Assembly: GCF_001698225.1 (NCBI RefSeq)
Contig: NZ_CP016594.1
Location: forward strand, 5,208,001 to 5,272,000
Direction of reading: 5' to 3'
DNA length: 64,000 nt
Source of the DNA: Gordonia terrae
Lineage (GTDB): Bacteria; Actinomycetota; Actinomycetes; Mycobacteriales; Mycobacteriaceae
Made by a program: the position numbers and the translations under genes. Below the pieces are notes generated by a model. It did not search any database, was not told where the DNA came from, and saw only the letters and a program-made list of their open reading frames with translations. Positions 25,204 through 34,170 of the stretch are shown here, one piece after another (positions within the stretch are counted from its first letter, which is position 1; each line of letters starts with the position of its first letter).

Positions 25204-26445
25204 ATGCCAGAGCTAGCCACTCTCCTCGATCGACTCATCGAGACCACCCCACCCGCCGACGACCGAACAGGCAGAGAAACTCTCGACGCCCTCGACACGT
25301 GGCGCCTGATCCGAAACCTTGCCGATCATCAGATCGTCGCGCACGCAGCACAACTCGACGACCTCGGCGTAGCACAGAAAGCCGGTAGCACCACCAAGAA
25401 GTTACTGATCGAGAGCGGCCACGCACCCGCCGCCGCCCACCGCACCATGCGAAGTGTCGATGCTCTGCCCATTTTGCCGGCGCTGTCCCGTCATGCCGCC
25501 GACGGGCGACTGTCCAGCGAAATCGTCGACGCCATTGTTCGCGGCATGAACCAGATCGAGAAGTGCTGCGCCGAATGTATTTCCGACGACGATCGCTCAC
25601 GGTGCGAGATCGAACTCATCGCGCAAGCGCTCTCGGGCGCGACTCCGACAAAAGTACTCAAGCACGCCCGGGCCATCGCCAACACACTCGCCGGCGCCGC
25701 TGACAGCGGGATCATCCCAGCGGCCGACGATGCGAGCCTGAACGCGGTCAACGCACGCACCACCGATGACGGCCGCGTCGAGGTGCGCGCCGACCTCACC
25801 CAGGTGGTCGGTGAGAAGTTCATGGCGATGATCGACGAACGGTCCTGTCCGCGGCCCGAACCCGACGGCGCCGAGGACCGGCGCACCGCCGAGCAACGCC
25901 GCGCCGACGCTTTCGAGTTGATCCTCGACCAAGCCGCGATCGGCGCTACCCTCGACACCGTTGGTTCCCCGCGCACCCAACTGATGTTGACCATTCCCGC
26001 GACCGGAGACCTGGCGACGCTGCCGTGGACCGGATCGGTCAGCCAAGCGACCGCCAAAGAGGTGTCGTGCGACGGCTCGCTGACCGAGATCATTCTCGAC
26101 AGTCAGGGCGTACCGCTGCAGATGGGTCACACCCACCGGTTGTATCCGGCACACTTACGCAAGGCGGTCATCGTCCGCGACGCGTGTTGCGTCAAATGTG
26201 GTGCGCCGCCGTCCCATACGCAGGTGCATCACATCAGGCCGTGGGCCGACGGCGGTCCCACCGACCTCGACAACGGGTGTCTGCTGTGCCAGCGCTGCCA
26301 CACCCAGGTCCACCACCACGGCTGGGACATCGTCATGGGTTTCGACCGACACCCCTGGCTCGTGCCACCCGCGACCATGGACCCACGCCGCCGACCGTTG
26401 CCCGCCTACAACCGACGCACTATGCGACTCGACGACGCCGCCTGA
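25204..26445 (+). CDS. 13E12-family protein: DUF222 plus HNH endonuclease domain
   Basis: A 413-residue protein with the helical DUF222 domain (about 10-300) and a C-terminal HNH nuclease: CVKCG with Cys329 and Cys332, QVHHIRPWADGG with His342-His343, DLDNGCLLCQRCH and the final HHHGW. Such proteins are abundant in mycolata and have been linked to 13E12 repeats; several are in the M. tuberculosis SOS regulon, which fits the LexA box just upstream. The ATG at 25204 is chosen because the ATG at 25183 lies inside that box. TTGGAG lies very close upstream. The biological role is unresolved; mobile intervening elements or DNA damage response are the usual suggestions. Confidence 0.88.
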   Translation: MPELATLLDRLIETTPPADDRTGRETLDALDTWRLIRNLADHQIVAHAAQLDDLGVAQKAGSTTKKLLIESGHAPAAAHRTMRSVDALPILPALSRHAADGRLSSEIVDAIVRGMNQIEKCCAECISDDDRSRCEIELIAQALSGATPTKVLKHARAIANTLAGAADSGIIPAADDASLNAVNARTTDDGRVEVRADLTQVVGEKFMAMIDERSCPRPEPDGAEDRRTAEQRRADAFELILDQAAIGATLDTVGSPRTQLMLTIPATGDLATLPWTGSVSQATAKEVSCDGSLTEIILDSQGVPLQMGHTHRLYPAHLRKAVIVRDACCVKCGAPPSHTQVHHIRPWADGGPTDLDNGCLLCQRCHTQVHHHGWDIVMGFDRHPWLVPPATMDPRRRPLPAYNRRTMRLDDAA

Positions 26446-26650
26446 ACAGCCACCTGACCGACACCCCGATCGCACCCTTTCGCGCAGCACCTTCCGCACC
26501 CGACTCATGCCCGGGACTGCATGTGTTCCTTGACAACTCCACAGTGATTTCACTCGACACTGCCGTCCCGGGGTGACCGGGCGACGCATGTTCGGGAGAA
26601 CCGCAGACCCACTGGCCCCGCCCTGCCCCCGAGGAAGGGAGTATCAGATT

Positions 26651-26665
26651 AACGGTGTAAGTGGC
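26651..26665. repeat. Left terminal inverted repeat of the IS
   Basis: AACGGTGTAAGTGGC, exact complement of 28031-28045. It lies 9 nt beyond the transposase stop. Confidence 0.9.
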
Positions 26666-26673
26666 GTTTTCGG

Positions 26674-27990
26674 TTAGTTGTCCTCGCTGGCCGGCATGCG
26701 GTCGGCGAAGGTGATGGCGAATGCGTTGAGTGCTGGTTTCCACCGCATTGTCCATCGTTTCTGTCCGGTGCCGGTCGGGTCGAGCGACCGGGTCACCAGG
26801 TACAGGCACTTTAGCGCCGATTGCTCGTTCGGGAAATGCCCACGAGCCCGCACTGCGCGCCGGTAGCGGACGTTGAGTGACTCGATCGCATTTGTCGAGC
26901 AGATCACCTTACGGACCTCGATGTCGTAGTCGAGAAACGGTATGAATTCTTGCCATGCGTTGCGCCACAACCGGATAGCTGCCGGGTACCGGTGCCCCCA
27001 CTCGGCGTCGAACGCATCCAGCGCCTCGGCCGCGGCTGCAGCGGTGGGGGCGGTGTAGATCGGTTTGATCGCCTTGGCGATAGCATCGCGGTGCTGGCGG
27101 CCGGCATAGCGGAATGTGCCCCGGATCAGATGGATGACACACGTCTGCACCACCGTGTCGGGAAAGACCGCCCCGACCGATTGCGGCAGGCCTTTTAGCC
27201 CGTCGCAGACGAGGAAGAAGATGTCGGCTACACCCCGGTTCTTCAGCTCGGTAAGCACCGCCAGCCAGTACTTTGCCGACTCACCATCGCCTTCACCTGC
27301 CCACATCCCGAGCACGTCACGATGCCCGGCCAGATCCACCCCGATCGCGGCGTAGATCGGCCGGGGCCCTACCTGCCCATCGCGGATTTTGACATGGATG
27401 GCGTCGATGAACACCGCGGCGTAGACGCGTTCGAGCGGACGGGCATGCCAGGTGGCCATCTCTTCGAGCACCCGGTCGGTGATCCGGCTGATCGTGTCTT
27501 TGGAGACCGCAGCACCGTAGATGTCGGCGAAATGGGCGCTGATTTCACCGGTGGTGAGCCCACGGGCATACAGCGACAGCACCACCTCATCCACATCAGT
27601 CAAGCGGCGTTGGCGCTTCTTCACGATCTGCGGCTCGAAGGTGCCCGCCCGGTCCCGGGGGACATCGATCTCGACCTGCCCACACGCATCAGTCAGCACG
27701 GTCTTCGACCGAGACCCGTTGCGCGAGTTGCCACTCCCACGACCACGCTGGTCGTGCTTGTCGTAACCGAGATGCTCAGACATCTCTTCATCGAGCGCCG
27801 TCTCGAGCACCGTTTTGGTCATCGCTTTGAGCAACCCATCCGGACCGGTCAGGCGGACCCCGGCCTCCCGGGCCTGGCGGACCAGCTCGCGGGCTACCTC
27901 AAGTTCATCGACGCTGCGGTCCGCAGGCACCTCGACGATCCCGTCATCGTGTTCATCAGATGGCTCCACAGCCACCAGAGTGTCGGTCAT
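26674..27990 (-). CDS. IS256-family transposase (mutator type)
   Basis: A 438-residue DDE transposase. The N-terminal domain carries DEEMSEHLGYDKHD and the NSRNGSRSKTV motif typical of the family; the catalytic triad is Asp196 (VFIDAIHVKIRDG), Asp263 (LVCDGLKGLP) and Glu370 (STNAIESLN), with the CVIHLIR motif (Cys284, His287) between. No frameshift or stop, so the element may be active. ATG at 27990 has GGAAGG about 8 nt upstream. Its lower GC and different codon style set it apart from its neighbours. Confidence 0.95.
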   Translation of the reverse strand: MTDTLVAVEPSDEHDDGIVEVPADRSVDELEVARELVRQAREAGVRLTGPDGLLKAMTKTVLETALDEEMSEHLGYDKHDQRGRGSGNSRNGSRSKTVLTDACGQVEIDVPRDRAGTFEPQIVKKRQRRLTDVDEVVLSLYARGLTTGEISAHFADIYGAAVSKDTISRITDRVLEEMATWHARPLERVYAAVFIDAIHVKIRDGQVGPRPIYAAIGVDLAGHRDVLGMWAGEGDGESAKYWLAVLTELKNRGVADIFFLVCDGLKGLPQSVGAVFPDTVVQTCVIHLIRGTFRYAGRQHRDAIAKAIKPIYTAPTAAAAAEALDAFDAEWGHRYPAAIRLWRNAWQEFIPFLDYDIEVRKVICSTNAIESLNVRYRRAVRARGHFPNEQSALKCLYLVTRSLDPTGTGQKRWTMRWKPALNAFAITFADRMPASEDN

Positions 27991-28030
27991 GATGCGACCT
28001 TCCTGCCCCCGACACACCGAGGGCGGTAAG

Positions 28031-28045
28031 GCCACTTACACCGTT
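28031..28045. repeat. Right terminal inverted repeat of the IS
   Basis: GCCACTTACACCGTT, the exact complement of the left end, 40 nt before the transposase start. Confidence 0.9.
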
Positions 28046-28146
28046 CTCACGACAGTCCCCCGAGGAACGCCCGGGGCTTGCGGAGGGCGCGTCAGCCCCC
28101 GCTCCCTAACCCGAAAGAGCCAGAGGGCGTTGGGCCGGCGACCGGC

Positions 28147-28202
28147 AGACTTCAACTCGACCGGCAGACTTCGATCGACGTCTAGGAGTCGAGTTGAAGT
28201 CT
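28147..28202. repeat. Intergenic palindrome, TTCAACTCGAC type
   Basis: Perfect 15-nt arms AGACTTCAACTCGAC and GTCGAGTTGAAGTCT with a 26-nt middle that contains another copy of CCGGCAGACTTCGATCG. A related palindrome is at 61515-61576. Either a terminator or a dispersed repeat. Confidence 0.6.
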
Positions 28203-28253
28203 GTCAGTCACAATTGGGGCGCCCCGAGCTTGCAGAGAGCACGACCAACCCCC

Positions 28254-28362
28254 CTCCCTGAGCTGAGGAGCGCCCGGAGCTTGCGGAGGGCGCGTCACGA
28301 AGGGTCTGCCACGCATCTCAGCAGGACCCTTCGTGACGCTCGCAAGCTCGCTCCTCAGGGAG
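28254..28362. repeat. Nested inverted-repeat intergenic element, copy B
   Basis: Outer arms CTCCCTGAG (28254-28262) and CTCAGGGAG (28354-28362) enclose inner 15-nt arms GCGTCACGAAGGGTC (28292-28306) and its complement (28325-28339). The same plan, with ACGAAGGG inner and CTCCCTGAG outer arms, occurs at 53575-53715. The 426-nt gap between the IS and the peptidase gene holds only this, the 28147 palindrome and GC-rich repeats. Confidence 0.65.
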
Positions 28363-28471
28363 CGGGGGTCGGGCTCGAGGCCGTCACGAAGGTCTCGCCC
28401 GGCAACGACCAGGGACTCTCCGATTTCGCCCACGGCGGAGGCGGCTGACGAATGGACGATCCGGTGACAGG

Positions 28472-30469
28472 ATGGAGCGCGTGACTGCATCGAATACCGA
28501 CCTCAGCTCCGGACTCGACCTCGAGTGGGTCGACGATTCCGTCCGCGTCCAGGACGACTTGTTCGCTCACGTCAACGGCAAGTGGCTCGAGTCGCACGTC
28601 ATCCCCGACGACCGTTCCGTCGACGGCGCCTTCCACGTGCTGCGCGACAACTCCGAGGAGAACGTGCGCGACATCATCACCGACTGCGCCTCGTCGAACC
28701 CGGAGAGCGGTTCCGACGAGCAGAAGATCGGCGACCTGTACGCGTCGTTCATGGACACCGACCACATCGAGGCCCTCGGGATCGGCCCGATCACGGGCGA
28801 ACTGGAGAAGATCGCGGCCATCGACTCGCTCGAGGCGCTCGCCCGGCGGATCGGACGGTTACAGCGCCACGGCACCGGTGGCCTCATCGGTTACTACGTC
28901 GACACGGATGCGAAGCAGTCCGACCGATACCTCGTGCACCTGACGCAATCCGGTCTCGGACTTCCCGACGAGTCCTACTACCGGGAGGACAAGCACGCCG
29001 AGACCAGGACGGCGTACGTCGCGCACGTCGAGCGCATGTTCAAGCTCGCCGGATTCGACGCCGCCGCCGCCCGGGCCGCGACGGTCCTCGACCTCGAGAC
29101 GGCCATCGCCGCTCAGCACTGGGATGTGGTCCGGCGCCGCGATGCCGAGCTCACGTACAACCTCATGTCGCTCGACGAGTTGAGCACCACCGCAGACGGT
29201 TTCCCGTTTTCGGAGTGGTTCGGCGGCCTGGGCACCAGCGGTGACGCGACCTTCGCCGAGGTCGTCGTCGCGCAGCCGTCGTTCCTGTCGGGCGTCGCCG
29301 GCCTCCTCACGGATCGCCCCCTCGACGAGTGGAAGACCTGGCTGACCTGGCGGCTCGTGCATTCGGCCGCGTCGTACCTGTCCGCACCGTTCGTCGACGA
29401 GAACTTCGACTTCTACGGTCGGATCCTGACCGGCGCGGAGGCCAACCGCGACCGGTGGAAGCGGGGCGTCGGGTTCGTCGAGGCCGCGATGGGATTCGCG
29501 GTCGGCAAACTCTATGTGGCCAAGCATTTCCCGCCCGAGGCCAAGGCACGGATGGACGAGCTGATCGCCAACCTGGTCGAGGCCTACCGCCGCAACATCT
29601 CCGACCTGCCGTGGATGACCCCGGCGACCCGGGAGAAGGCGCTGGTCAAGCTCGGCAAGTTCACCCCCAAGATCGGCTACCCGGCCAAGTGGCGCGACTA
29701 CAGCTCGTTGAGCGTCGACCGCGGCGACCTCATCGGGAACGTCGCCCGGTCCGCGTCGTTCGAGCAGGACCGCGAGTTCGCCAAGATCGGCTCACCGGTC
29801 GACCACGACGAATGGTTCATGACCCCGCAGACGGTCAACGCCTACTACAACCCCGGCATGAACGAGATCGTGTTCCCGGCCGCGATCCTGCAGCCGCCTT
29901 TCTTCGACCCCGACGCCGACAACGCGGTCAACTATGGCGGCATCGGCGCGGTCATCGGTCACGAGATCGGGCACGGATTCGACGATCAGGGCGCGAAGTA
30001 CGACGGTGACGGCAACCTCGTCGACTGGTGGACCGACACCGACCGCACCGAGTTCTCCTCCCGGACACGCAAACTCATCGACCAATACGGTGAGTTCACC
30101 CCGACCGGACTCGATCCCGAGCACAAGGTCAACGGCGACTTCACCATCGGTGAGAACATCGGTGACCTCGGCGGATTGTCGATCGGACTCGTCGCGTACC
30201 AGATCGCGAACGAGGCAAGCGGGGCCGAACCGCCGATCATCGACGGCCTGACCGGAACACAGCGCGTGTTCTACAGCTGGGCGCAGATCTGGCGGACCAA
30301 GACCCGAGATGCCGAAGCCATCCGGCGCCTCTCGATCGACCCGCACTCGCCGCCGGAGTTCCGATGCAACGGCGTCGTCCGCAACATGGACGCGTTCTAC
30401 GACGCCTTCGACGTCGAGCCCGGGGACTCGCTGTACCTGGACCCCGCCGAACGCGTGCGGATCTGGTGA
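28472..30469 (+). CDS. zmp1: M13 family zinc metallopeptidase (neprilysin/Zmp1-like)
   Basis: A 665-residue peptidase close in length to M. tuberculosis Zmp1 (Rv0198c, 663 residues). It has the zinc motif HEIGH at 497-501, the downstream ligand Glu561 and helper Asp565 in ENIGDLGG, the substrate strand NAYYNPGMNEIVFPA and a C-terminal RIW in place of the usual CxxW. No signal peptide is visible, as in Zmp1. It cleaves small peptides; in pathogens Zmp1 affects host interaction, a role not implied here. ATG at 28472 or GTG at 28481 (GGAG 3 nt upstream) could be the start. Its TGA overlaps the start of the channel gene. Confidence 0.95.
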   Translation: MERVTASNTDLSSGLDLEWVDDSVRVQDDLFAHVNGKWLESHVIPDDRSVDGAFHVLRDNSEENVRDIITDCASSNPESGSDEQKIGDLYASFMDTDHIEALGIGPITGELEKIAAIDSLEALARRIGRLQRHGTGGLIGYYVDTDAKQSDRYLVHLTQSGLGLPDESYYREDKHAETRTAYVAHVERMFKLAGFDAAAARAATVLDLETAIAAQHWDVVRRRDAELTYNLMSLDELSTTADGFPFSEWFGGLGTSGDATFAEVVVAQPSFLSGVAGLLTDRPLDEWKTWLTWRLVHSAASYLSAPFVDENFDFYGRILTGAEANRDRWKRGVGFVEAAMGFAVGKLYVAKHFPPEAKARMDELIANLVEAYRRNISDLPWMTPATREKALVKLGKFTPKIGYPAKWRDYSSLSVDRGDLIGNVARSASFEQDREFAKIGSPVDHDEWFMTPQTVNAYYNPGMNEIVFPAAILQPPFFDPDADNAVNYGGIGAVIGHEIGHGFDDQGAKYDGDGNLVDWWTDTDRTEFSSRTRKLIDQYGEFTPTGLDPEHKVNGDFTIGENIGDLGGLSIGLVAYQIANEASGAEPPIIDGLTGTQRVFYSWAQIWRTKTRDAEAIRRLSIDPHSPPEFRCNGVVRNMDAFYDAFDVEPGDSLYLDPAERVRIW

Positions 30470-31035
30470 ACGACGTGCCCGGCGGACCCGGTCCGCGCGA
30501 CGAGGGTCCGCCGGGTACGGCCGCATCACTGGGTCTGGTCCGGGGACGCGAACTCACGGTCGCCCTGCTGCGACCTATCGGAGCCGCTGTCGTCCTGCTC
30601 GCCGGGTATTTCCTGCTGCCCATCGACAAAGAGAGCGACCTGAACTATCTCGGGCTGGTCGTCGGGGCCGCGTTGCTGATCGCGTTCTGTGTCTGGGAGG
30701 TCCGCAAGTTCGCCGGTTCCGACCGACCCGTCGCGACCGCGATGGAGATGCTGGTGGCGCTGGCCGGGTTCTACATCGTCGCATTCGCGACGACGTATTT
30801 CCTGTTCTCCGAGTACGATCCCGGCAGTTTCAACGAGTCGCTCACCCGGGTCGACGCGCTGTACTTCTGCCTCACCGTGTTCACCACGACGGGTTTCGGC
30901 GACATCGCGCCGGATTCGCAAGGTGCGCGCGTCGCGGTGTCGATCCAGATGGCGAGCACCCTGCTGCTCCTCGGCCTGGGAGTGCGCTTCCTCAATCTGC
31001 TGGTGAACCAGCGACGCCAGGCCACCGGACGGTGA
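30466..31035 (+). CDS. Potassium channel family protein
   Basis: A 189-residue membrane protein with four hydrophobic helices (LLRPIGAAVVLLAGYFLL, LGLVVGAALLIAFCVW, MLVALAGFYIVAFATTYFLF, IQMASTLLLLGLGVRFLNLL) and, before the last one, the re-entrant pore LYFCLTVFTTTGFGDIAP. TTTGFGD is a variant of the K+ filter TVGYGD. No RCK or nucleotide-binding domain follows. The GTG start overlaps the peptidase stop as GTGA, so translation is coupled to an M13 peptidase, an unusual pairing. A hairpin straddles its stop. Confidence 0.85.
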   Translation: MNDVPGGPGPRDEGPPGTAASLGLVRGRELTVALLRPIGAAVVLLAGYFLLPIDKESDLNYLGLVVGAALLIAFCVWEVRKFAGSDRPVATAMEMLVALAGFYIVAFATTYFLFSEYDPGSFNESLTRVDALYFCLTVFTTTGFGDIAPDSQGARVAVSIQMASTLLLLGLGVRFLNLLVNQRRQATGR

Positions 31036-31045
31036 CCTGGCGTCG
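31012..31045. terminator. Hairpin at the end of the channel gene
   Basis: Ten-nt arms CGACGCCAGG and CCTGGCGTCG with a 14-nt loop, overlapping the channel stop codon and located between convergent genes. No U-tract. Confidence 0.5.
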
Positions 31046-31059
31046 TTGAACAGTCAGGC

Positions 31060-32187
31060 TCAGTAGTCGTCGTCGCCGTAGACGATCATGCCGCGGATGT
31101 TGTTGCCCGCCAGCATGTCGTCGTACGCCTCGTTGATCTGATCGAGACGGTAGGTCTGGGTCACCAGATCGTCGAGATTGAGCTTGCCGGCGCGGTATTC
31201 GTTGAGCAGCGCCGGAACCTGGGTACGGGGGCTCGCGCCACCGAAGATCGCGCCCTGCACGCGCTTCTGCATGAGGGTGAGGTCGAAGAGGTTCATCTGG
31301 GCGTCCATCGACTGGAAATTGCCCATACCGACCACGACGACCTGTCCCGCCTTGCCCGTCAGTGCGAGGGCCGGGGCGATCATCGAGCCGTCGATCTCAC
31401 CGACCGTCAGGATGGTGGTGTTGGCCATCTTGCCCCAGGTGATGTCGCCGATCGCCTCGAGCGCCTCCTCCATCGACGAGAAGGTGTGTGTGGCACCGAG
31501 CTTCTCGGCCATCTGCAGCTTGAACGGCACAGGGTCGACGGCGATGACGTTACGCGCGCCGGCCGCCGCCGCTCCCTGCACCGAGTTGATGCCCACGCCA
31601 CCGATGCCCACGATGACGACGGTGTCGCCGGCGTGGGTTCCGCCGATCTCGACAGCCGACCCCCATCCGGTGGCGACACCACAGCCGAGCAGCGCGGCTG
31701 CCTGGAGGGGGATGTCGTCTTCGATCTTGACCAGGGACGCCTGGTTGACGGTGATGTAGGGCGCGAACGTACCGAGCATGCACATCTGCACCAGGGGCAC
31801 CCCGTCGTGCGTGTACGCGCGGTTGGTGTCGTCGGCGATGGACAAACCGGTCAGCAGGCGCGCACCCTCGTCGCAGATGTTCTGCTGGCCGCGCGAGCAC
31901 GGCTCACACGTGCCGCAGGCGGGGATGAACGCGGTGACGACGTGATCGCCTTCTTTGAGGCGGGTGACGCCTGGACCCACCTTGGTCACGACACCGGCAC
32001 CCTCGTGACCGCCGAGTACCGGCATCGGCGCCGGGCTGTCGCCGGTTCGCAGGTGGTGATCCGAGTGGCACAGACCCGAGCTGACGAGTTTGACCTGGAC
32101 TTCACCCGCGACCGGATCGCCGAGCTCGAACTCCTCGATCTTCCACTCTTCGCCCGGATTGCGCAGAACTGCACCTTTGGTCTTCAT
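31060..32187 (-). CDS. NDMA-dependent (mycofactocin-type) zinc alcohol dehydrogenase
   Basis: A 375-residue medium-chain dehydrogenase. It shows the catalytic zinc ligands (SSGLCHSDHH, GGHEGAGVV, and LLGCGVATG), the structural zinc loop ACGTCEPCSRGQQNIC and the NAD fold VVIVGIGGVGINSVQGA. It is closest in style to the NDMA-dependent alcohol dehydrogenases of actinobacteria, whose NADH is tightly bound and re-oxidised through mycofactocin rather than by exchange. Likely substrates are short alcohols. The gene diverges from the R2-like oxidase across 404 nt that contain a 21-bp motif array. No mycofactocin genes are in the window. Confidence 0.9.
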   Translation of the reverse strand: MKTKGAVLRNPGEEWKIEEFELGDPVAGEVQVKLVSSGLCHSDHHLRTGDSPAPMPVLGGHEGAGVVTKVGPGVTRLKEGDHVVTAFIPACGTCEPCSRGQQNICDEGARLLTGLSIADDTNRAYTHDGVPLVQMCMLGTFAPYITVNQASLVKIEDDIPLQAAALLGCGVATGWGSAVEIGGTHAGDTVVIVGIGGVGINSVQGAAAAGARNVIAVDPVPFKLQMAEKLGATHTFSSMEEALEAIGDITWGKMANTTILTVGEIDGSMIAPALALTGKAGQVVVVGMGNFQSMDAQMNLFDLTLMQKRVQGAIFGGASPRTQVPALLNEYRAGKLNLDDLVTQTYRLDQINEAYDDMLAGNNIRGMIVYGDDDY

Positions 32188-32591
32188 TCGTGCTCCTCGC
32201 TCGTGCTACCCCGACTCGGGGCGTCAGATATCGCCGCCTGCTTATGCGACGTAGATCACATGGTGGTCCACTGCCGACACTCTCGCAGGCGTTTCACTCG
32301 ATCCATGGCACAGGATTGGGGGTGACGTTCCAGCCTCCCGATCCGGCGGGGCGACAGACGTCACCGGCGACCTCGGGTACGGCTGCCCAGTCGACGACGA
32401 AAGCCGCACGGTCGACGATCTGACCCGCACAGTCGACGACGCCGGGTTCGACGGCGGCGGCACGGACGGTCGACCCGCTCACACCGGAAAACCCTTCCGG
32501 GGCAGCAGAGTTGACCGATTTCGCGTCTCCGGATCGAGGAAGGGGTTAGCGTCGGAGTATTCCGATTCCGAAGTGTCTGGCTGGTGATCTC
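32188..32591. other. Divergent intergenic region (404 nt)
   Basis: Lies between the alcohol dehydrogenase and R2lox genes. No gene is supported. It contains the 21-bp-period array at 32385-32447 and presumably both promoters, which I could not place confidently. Confidence 0.6.
32385..32447. repeat. Second three-unit array of the 21-bp-period motif
   Basis: Units start at 32385, 32406 and 32427 with GCCCAGTCGACGA, GCACGGTCGACGA and GCACAGTCGACGA, each followed by 8 variable bases. The GTCGAC cores are at 32390, 32411 and 32432, exactly 21 nt apart. Confidence 0.75.
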
Positions 32592-33548
32592 ATGACTCTC
32601 ATCGAACACAAGGCGGAGGGCCGGCAGGACTTCTCCTCGTTGCGGCAGGGCGGTCTCAACTGGGACTCGTTTCCGTTGCGGCTCTTCGTGAAAGGCAACG
32701 CCCGGTTCTGGGACCCGGCAGCCATCGACTTCTCCCAGGACGCACAGGACTGGGTCGAGCTCACCGACGAGCAGCGCCGGAGCGCCACCTACCTGGTGAG
32801 TCAGTTCATCGCGGGCGAGGAAGCGGTGACCCAGGACATCCAGCCGTTCATGAAGGCGATGGCGACCGAGGGCCGCTTCGGCGACGAGATGTATCTGTCG
32901 CAGTTCTGCTTCGAGGAGGCCAAACACACCCAGGTGTTCCGGCGATGGATGGACGCCGTCGGCCTCACCGGCGACCTCCAGGGCTTCGTCAGTGCGAATC
33001 CCTACTATCACCAGTTGTTCTACGAGGAGTTGCCGGCGTCGCTGCGCGTCCTCGACCACGACCCCTCGCCGCGGAACCAGATCCGCGCCAGCGTCACCTA
33101 CAACCACGTGATCGAGGGCAGCCTGGCGCTCACCGGCTACCACGCCTGGCAGAAGGTGTGCACGAGGTACGGGATCTTCCCCGGGATGCAGAAGCTCATC
33201 CGGTTCATCGGCGACGACGAGCGCCGGCACATGGCGTGGGGAACGTTCACTTGTCGGCGGCACGTCGCGGCCGACGACACACTGTGGGATGCCGTCGGCG
33301 AACGCATGAACGAACTGCTGCCACTCGCACTCGGCATGATCGAGTGGGTCAACCAGCAGTTCGAGGTCCAGCCCTTCGGGCTCGACAACGACGAGTTCCT
33401 GGCCTACGCCGCCGACCGCGCCCAGCGCCGGCTCTCGGCGATCGAGTCCGCCCGGGGACGTCCGGTCGCCGAGATCGACCTCGACTACTCCCCCGAGGTG
33501 CTCGAAGACGAGTTCGGCGAGGACGATGCCGTCCGCCTGCAGAGGTGA
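32592..33548 (+). CDS. R2-like ligand-binding oxidase (R2lox, Rv0233-like)
   Basis: A 318-residue ferritin-like protein related to ribonucleotide reductase R2 but of the Mn/Fe R2lox group. All six metal ligands are present: Glu76, Glu109, His112, Glu175, Glu210 and His213. Val79 and Tyr170 occupy the places of Val71 and Tyr162, which form an ether cross-link in the M. tuberculosis protein (constant offset of 8). The natural reaction is unknown; the family binds a long-chain fatty acid and activates O2. It follows a gap with a motif array and is divergent from the alcohol dehydrogenase. Confidence 0.93.
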   Translation: MTLIEHKAEGRQDFSSLRQGGLNWDSFPLRLFVKGNARFWDPAAIDFSQDAQDWVELTDEQRRSATYLVSQFIAGEEAVTQDIQPFMKAMATEGRFGDEMYLSQFCFEEAKHTQVFRRWMDAVGLTGDLQGFVSANPYYHQLFYEELPASLRVLDHDPSPRNQIRASVTYNHVIEGSLALTGYHAWQKVCTRYGIFPGMQKLIRFIGDDERRHMAWGTFTCRRHVAADDTLWDAVGERMNELLPLALGMIEWVNQQFEVQPFGLDNDEFLAYAADRAQRRLSAIESARGRPVAEIDLDYSPEVLEDEFGEDDAVRLQR

Positions 33549-33555
33549 CGGTCCC

Positions 33556-34170
33556 TCACCGCTGGTCGAGGTCGATGACGTCCCGGCTGCGCGAACCCAC
33601 TAGCCGCCGGTCGTGGCTCACCAGGAGCAGTCCTGCGCCGTCGGCGACGAGGTCGTCGAGCAGCGAGGCCACGGCGCGCGCGGCGACCGGGTCCAGCATC
33701 GCGGTCGGTTCGTCGCACAGCACGACCCGCGGCTGTTGCACCACGAGCCTGCCGAGACACGCTCGCTGGAGTTGACCGTCGCTCACCTGTGACGGGTAGC
33801 GGTCGAGCAGCGCCGGGTCGAGCCCGACGCGGGTCGCGGCACGTTCGACGTCACAGTCGCGTCTCGCGATCGCCGCGGGTTCGGCAACGATCCGGCGCAA
33901 CGTCCATCGCGGGTTGGTGACGAGGCGCGGATGCTGGGCGAGGAGGGCGATGTCGCCGGGGCGACGCCCGCCCGGCCACGCGACTCTTCCGGCAGCCGGC
34001 GCGGCGAACCCCGCGAGGACGCGCAGCAGCGTCGTCTTGCCGCTCCCCGACCGCCCGACCACTCCGGTGACCGTTCCGGCGCCGACACCGACGTCGAGGC
34101 CCTCGAACACGACCGTATCGCCGAAGTGAGCGCTCAACCCCGTACCGACGAGCAGGTCACCGACGGTCAC
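33556..34170 (-). CDS. ABC transporter ATP-binding protein (DppF/NikE-like)
   Basis: A 204-residue short ATPase with Walker A GRSGSGKTT, signature-like VSDGQLQRACLGRLV (Ser-Asp-Gly-Gln where LSGGQ is usual), Walker B VVLCDEPTAMLD and LLVSHD. It lacks the C-terminal oligopeptide extension, as NikE-type subunits do. It is the last gene of the importer operon and its GTG overlaps the preceding stop as GTGA. It would pair with the other ATPase to power peptide or metal-chelate import. Confidence 0.9.
   Translation of the reverse strand: MTVGDLLVGTGLSAHFGDTVVFEGLDVGVGAGTVTGVVGRSGSGKTTLLRVLAGFAAPAAGRVAWPGGRRPGDIALLAQHPRLVTNPRWTLRRIVAEPAAIARRDCDVERAATRVGLDPALLDRYPSQVSDGQLQRACLGRLVVQQPRVVLCDEPTAMLDPVAARAVASLLDDLVADGAGLLLVSHDRRLVGSRSRDVIDLDQR

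Larger units (their letters stand above)
26651..28045. mobile_element. IS256-family insertion sequence, about 1.4 kb
   Basis: Perfect 15-nt terminal inverted repeats, AACGGTGTAAGTGGC at 26651-26665 and its complement at 28031-28045, enclose one intact transposase gene. The element sits between the HNH gene and the M13 peptidase gene. The flanking octamers (ATCAGATT and CTCACGAC) do not match, so no target duplication is visible. Confidence 0.92.
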
